DNA of 60,344 nucleotides from an uncultured Clostridia bacterium. GTDB lineage: Bacteria; Bacillota; Clostridia; Christensenellales; Borkfalkiaceae. The stretch is taken from NCBI GenBank assembly GCA_944328445.1, contig CALVHO010000013.1:1-60344 (forward strand), given 5' to 3'. Position 1 is the stretch's first letter. Each line of letters starts with the position of its first letter. The notes beneath the pieces were generated by a model. The model did no database searches. It saw only the letters and a program-made list of their open reading frames with translations, and was not told where the DNA came from. Positions 59,693 through 60,344 of this stretch are shown piece after piece. The position numbers and the translations under genes were made by a program.

Positions 59693-60344
59693 TTCCTTCC
59701 AAATCCGAACCTAATTCTGCGTTGATTTCATCTATCGTGGCCGTCTTTGAGCCGTCTTTATAGTTAAACGTGAACACCACTTTGTCGTCATAGACGAATA
59801 CGGCATTCACAAAGCTCTCGACAAGCCGCTTTCGACTTGCAACGTCCGTCAAATTGGTATCTCGGAATTTGCTTATCCAAAAGGCGATGTGCTCCTTCGT
59901 GATCTTCGGCTTTTGCAGTTCCTCGCTGTAAATGGCGACTTTGATCTCTTCTCTTTCCTGCTCCAACGCTTCCAACCTCTCCTTCGTGGAGGGAGTAAGA
60001 ATGCCCTGCTGGATTGCATTGAGCATGTTCTGTATGCCGGTTTCGATTTCTTTCAGACGCGCATTGAGCTGCGGCAGCTTGGAGTTCTCTTGCGCAAGAA
60101 TGTTTAGAATCGCGTCGGCAATGTGGTCGATGAGTTCGTCGTCCATGACGATCTTCATGATATAATGAATGACAGCGTCCTCGATCCAATCTTTCTTTAC
60201 GGGCTTTTTATCGCACCCCATCTTGCGCTTGGCGTGGGAGCACTTATAATAGCGATGAACGGTTCCCGTATGGCTCTTGCCGCTCTCTCCGACCATGAAC
60301 GTGCCGCATTTGCCGCAAAACAGCCGCGTCGTCAAGATATAGTC
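59634..60344 (-). CDS. Large serine recombinase, C-terminal part (runs off the window)
   Basis: The visible 236 residues begin inside the protein with YILTTRLFCGKCGTFM and CSHAKRKMGC, the recombinase zinc-ribbon (Cys-x2-Cys ... Cys-x8-Cys), followed by a coiled coil (about residues 95-135, LPQLNARLKEIE to LEALEQEREE) and the terminal FVYDDKVVFTFNYKDG strands of phage/ICE integrases. The N-terminal catalytic serine domain lies beyond 60344. Such enzymes insert and excise mobile elements. The last ~20 residues (TSPPRKRHPLQGAF...) are translated from the repeat palindrome. Base composition is visibly lower in GC than the rest of the window, indicating horizontal transfer. Confidence 0.88.
   Translation of the reverse strand, partial: DYILTTRLFCGKCGTFMVGESGKSHTGTVHRYYKCSHAKRKMGCDKKPVKKDWIEDAVIHYIMKIVMDDELIDHIADAILNILAQENSKLPQLNARLKEIETGIQNMLNAIQQGILTPSTKERLEALEQEREEIKVAIYSEELQKPKITKEHIAFWISKFRDTNLTDVASRKRLVESFVNAVFVYDDKVVFTFNYKDGSKTATIDEINAELGSDLEGTSPPRKRHPLQGAFCVVEM

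Overview
The window looks like part of the chromosome of a GC-rich, anaerobic, low-oxygen-adapted Firmicute of class Clostridia, probably a gut or digester species. The reasons are: an electron-bifurcating [FeFe]-hydrogenase type operon; a T-box leader in front of ileS; very regular sigma-A promoters with 16-17 bp spacers; AGGAGG-type ribosome binding sites; Gram-positive style glycan utilisation with an LplB/LplC-like ABC importer and AraC regulators; and no sign of an outer membrane. A narrower placement (for example Christensenellales-like) is only a guess. No rRNA, tRNA or CRISPR array was seen.

Layout. 1-1.65 kb (minus): end of a hydrogenase operon (NuoE-like, GHKL ATPase, 2Fe-2S ferredoxin, start of a NuoF/HydB-like subunit), divergent from a citrate/2-methylcitrate synthase (1.96-3.36 kb). 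3.6-7.1 kb (minus): HAD phosphatase, an Ala-rich protein resembling the dehydroquinate-synthase/Fe-ADH fold, and hisC. 7.4-11.1 kb (minus): a six-gene operon of DRTGG protein, GHKL ATPase, a sensory-type [FeFe]-hydrogenase homologue, a second DRTGG protein, a PHP phosphoesterase and a YbaK deacylase. 11.4-21.5 kb (minus): metal efflux permease, a large membrane-anchored surface protein, RluA pseudouridine synthase, an rRNA-type methyltransferase, T-box-controlled ileS, a CBS-domain protein and a nitrilase homologue. 21.8-23.8 kb (plus): ktrB-ktrA potassium uptake.

23.9-50.6 kb (minus) is one very long glycan utilisation locus, read from the 50.6 kb end: two ABC permeases, a solute-binding lipoprotein, three huge secreted proteins (two IPT plus beta-helix proteins and one InlB/BspA-like repeat protein), then a GH42-like enzyme, an esterase, a GH38 alpha-mannosidase, a GH1 beta-glycosidase, SIS isomerase, ROK kinase, a zinc-type dehydrogenase, a Gfo/Idh/MocA oxidoreductase, a GH110-like alpha-galactosidase and a polysaccharide deacetylase. 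It faces an AraC regulator, a six-hairpin glycosidase and a GH36-like alpha-galactosidase on the plus strand (50.8-55.2 kb). The set suggests growth on a branched glycan carrying alpha-galactosyl, alpha-mannosyl and beta-linked residues. No ATPase subunit is encoded here, so a shared ATPase elsewhere is expected.

55.4-57.2 kb (minus) is a decaying sugar-acid type operon: an intact oxidoreductase lies between a 31-codon stub of uronate isomerase and an internally deleted sugar-phosphate isomerase. A second AraC regulator and a second polysaccharide deacetylase follow on the plus strand. The window ends in an array of modular hairpin repeats (59.05-59.69 kb) abutting the C-terminal part of a large serine recombinase of visibly lower GC, which marks the edge of a mobile element.

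Most notable: three neighbouring secreted proteins share an unusual C-terminal Gly-Cys-Gly motif, transmembrane helix and basic tail that resembles a sortase-independent sorting signal; the hydrogenase-like sensor operon; and the hairpin array whose terminal palindrome has become the recombinase C-terminus.
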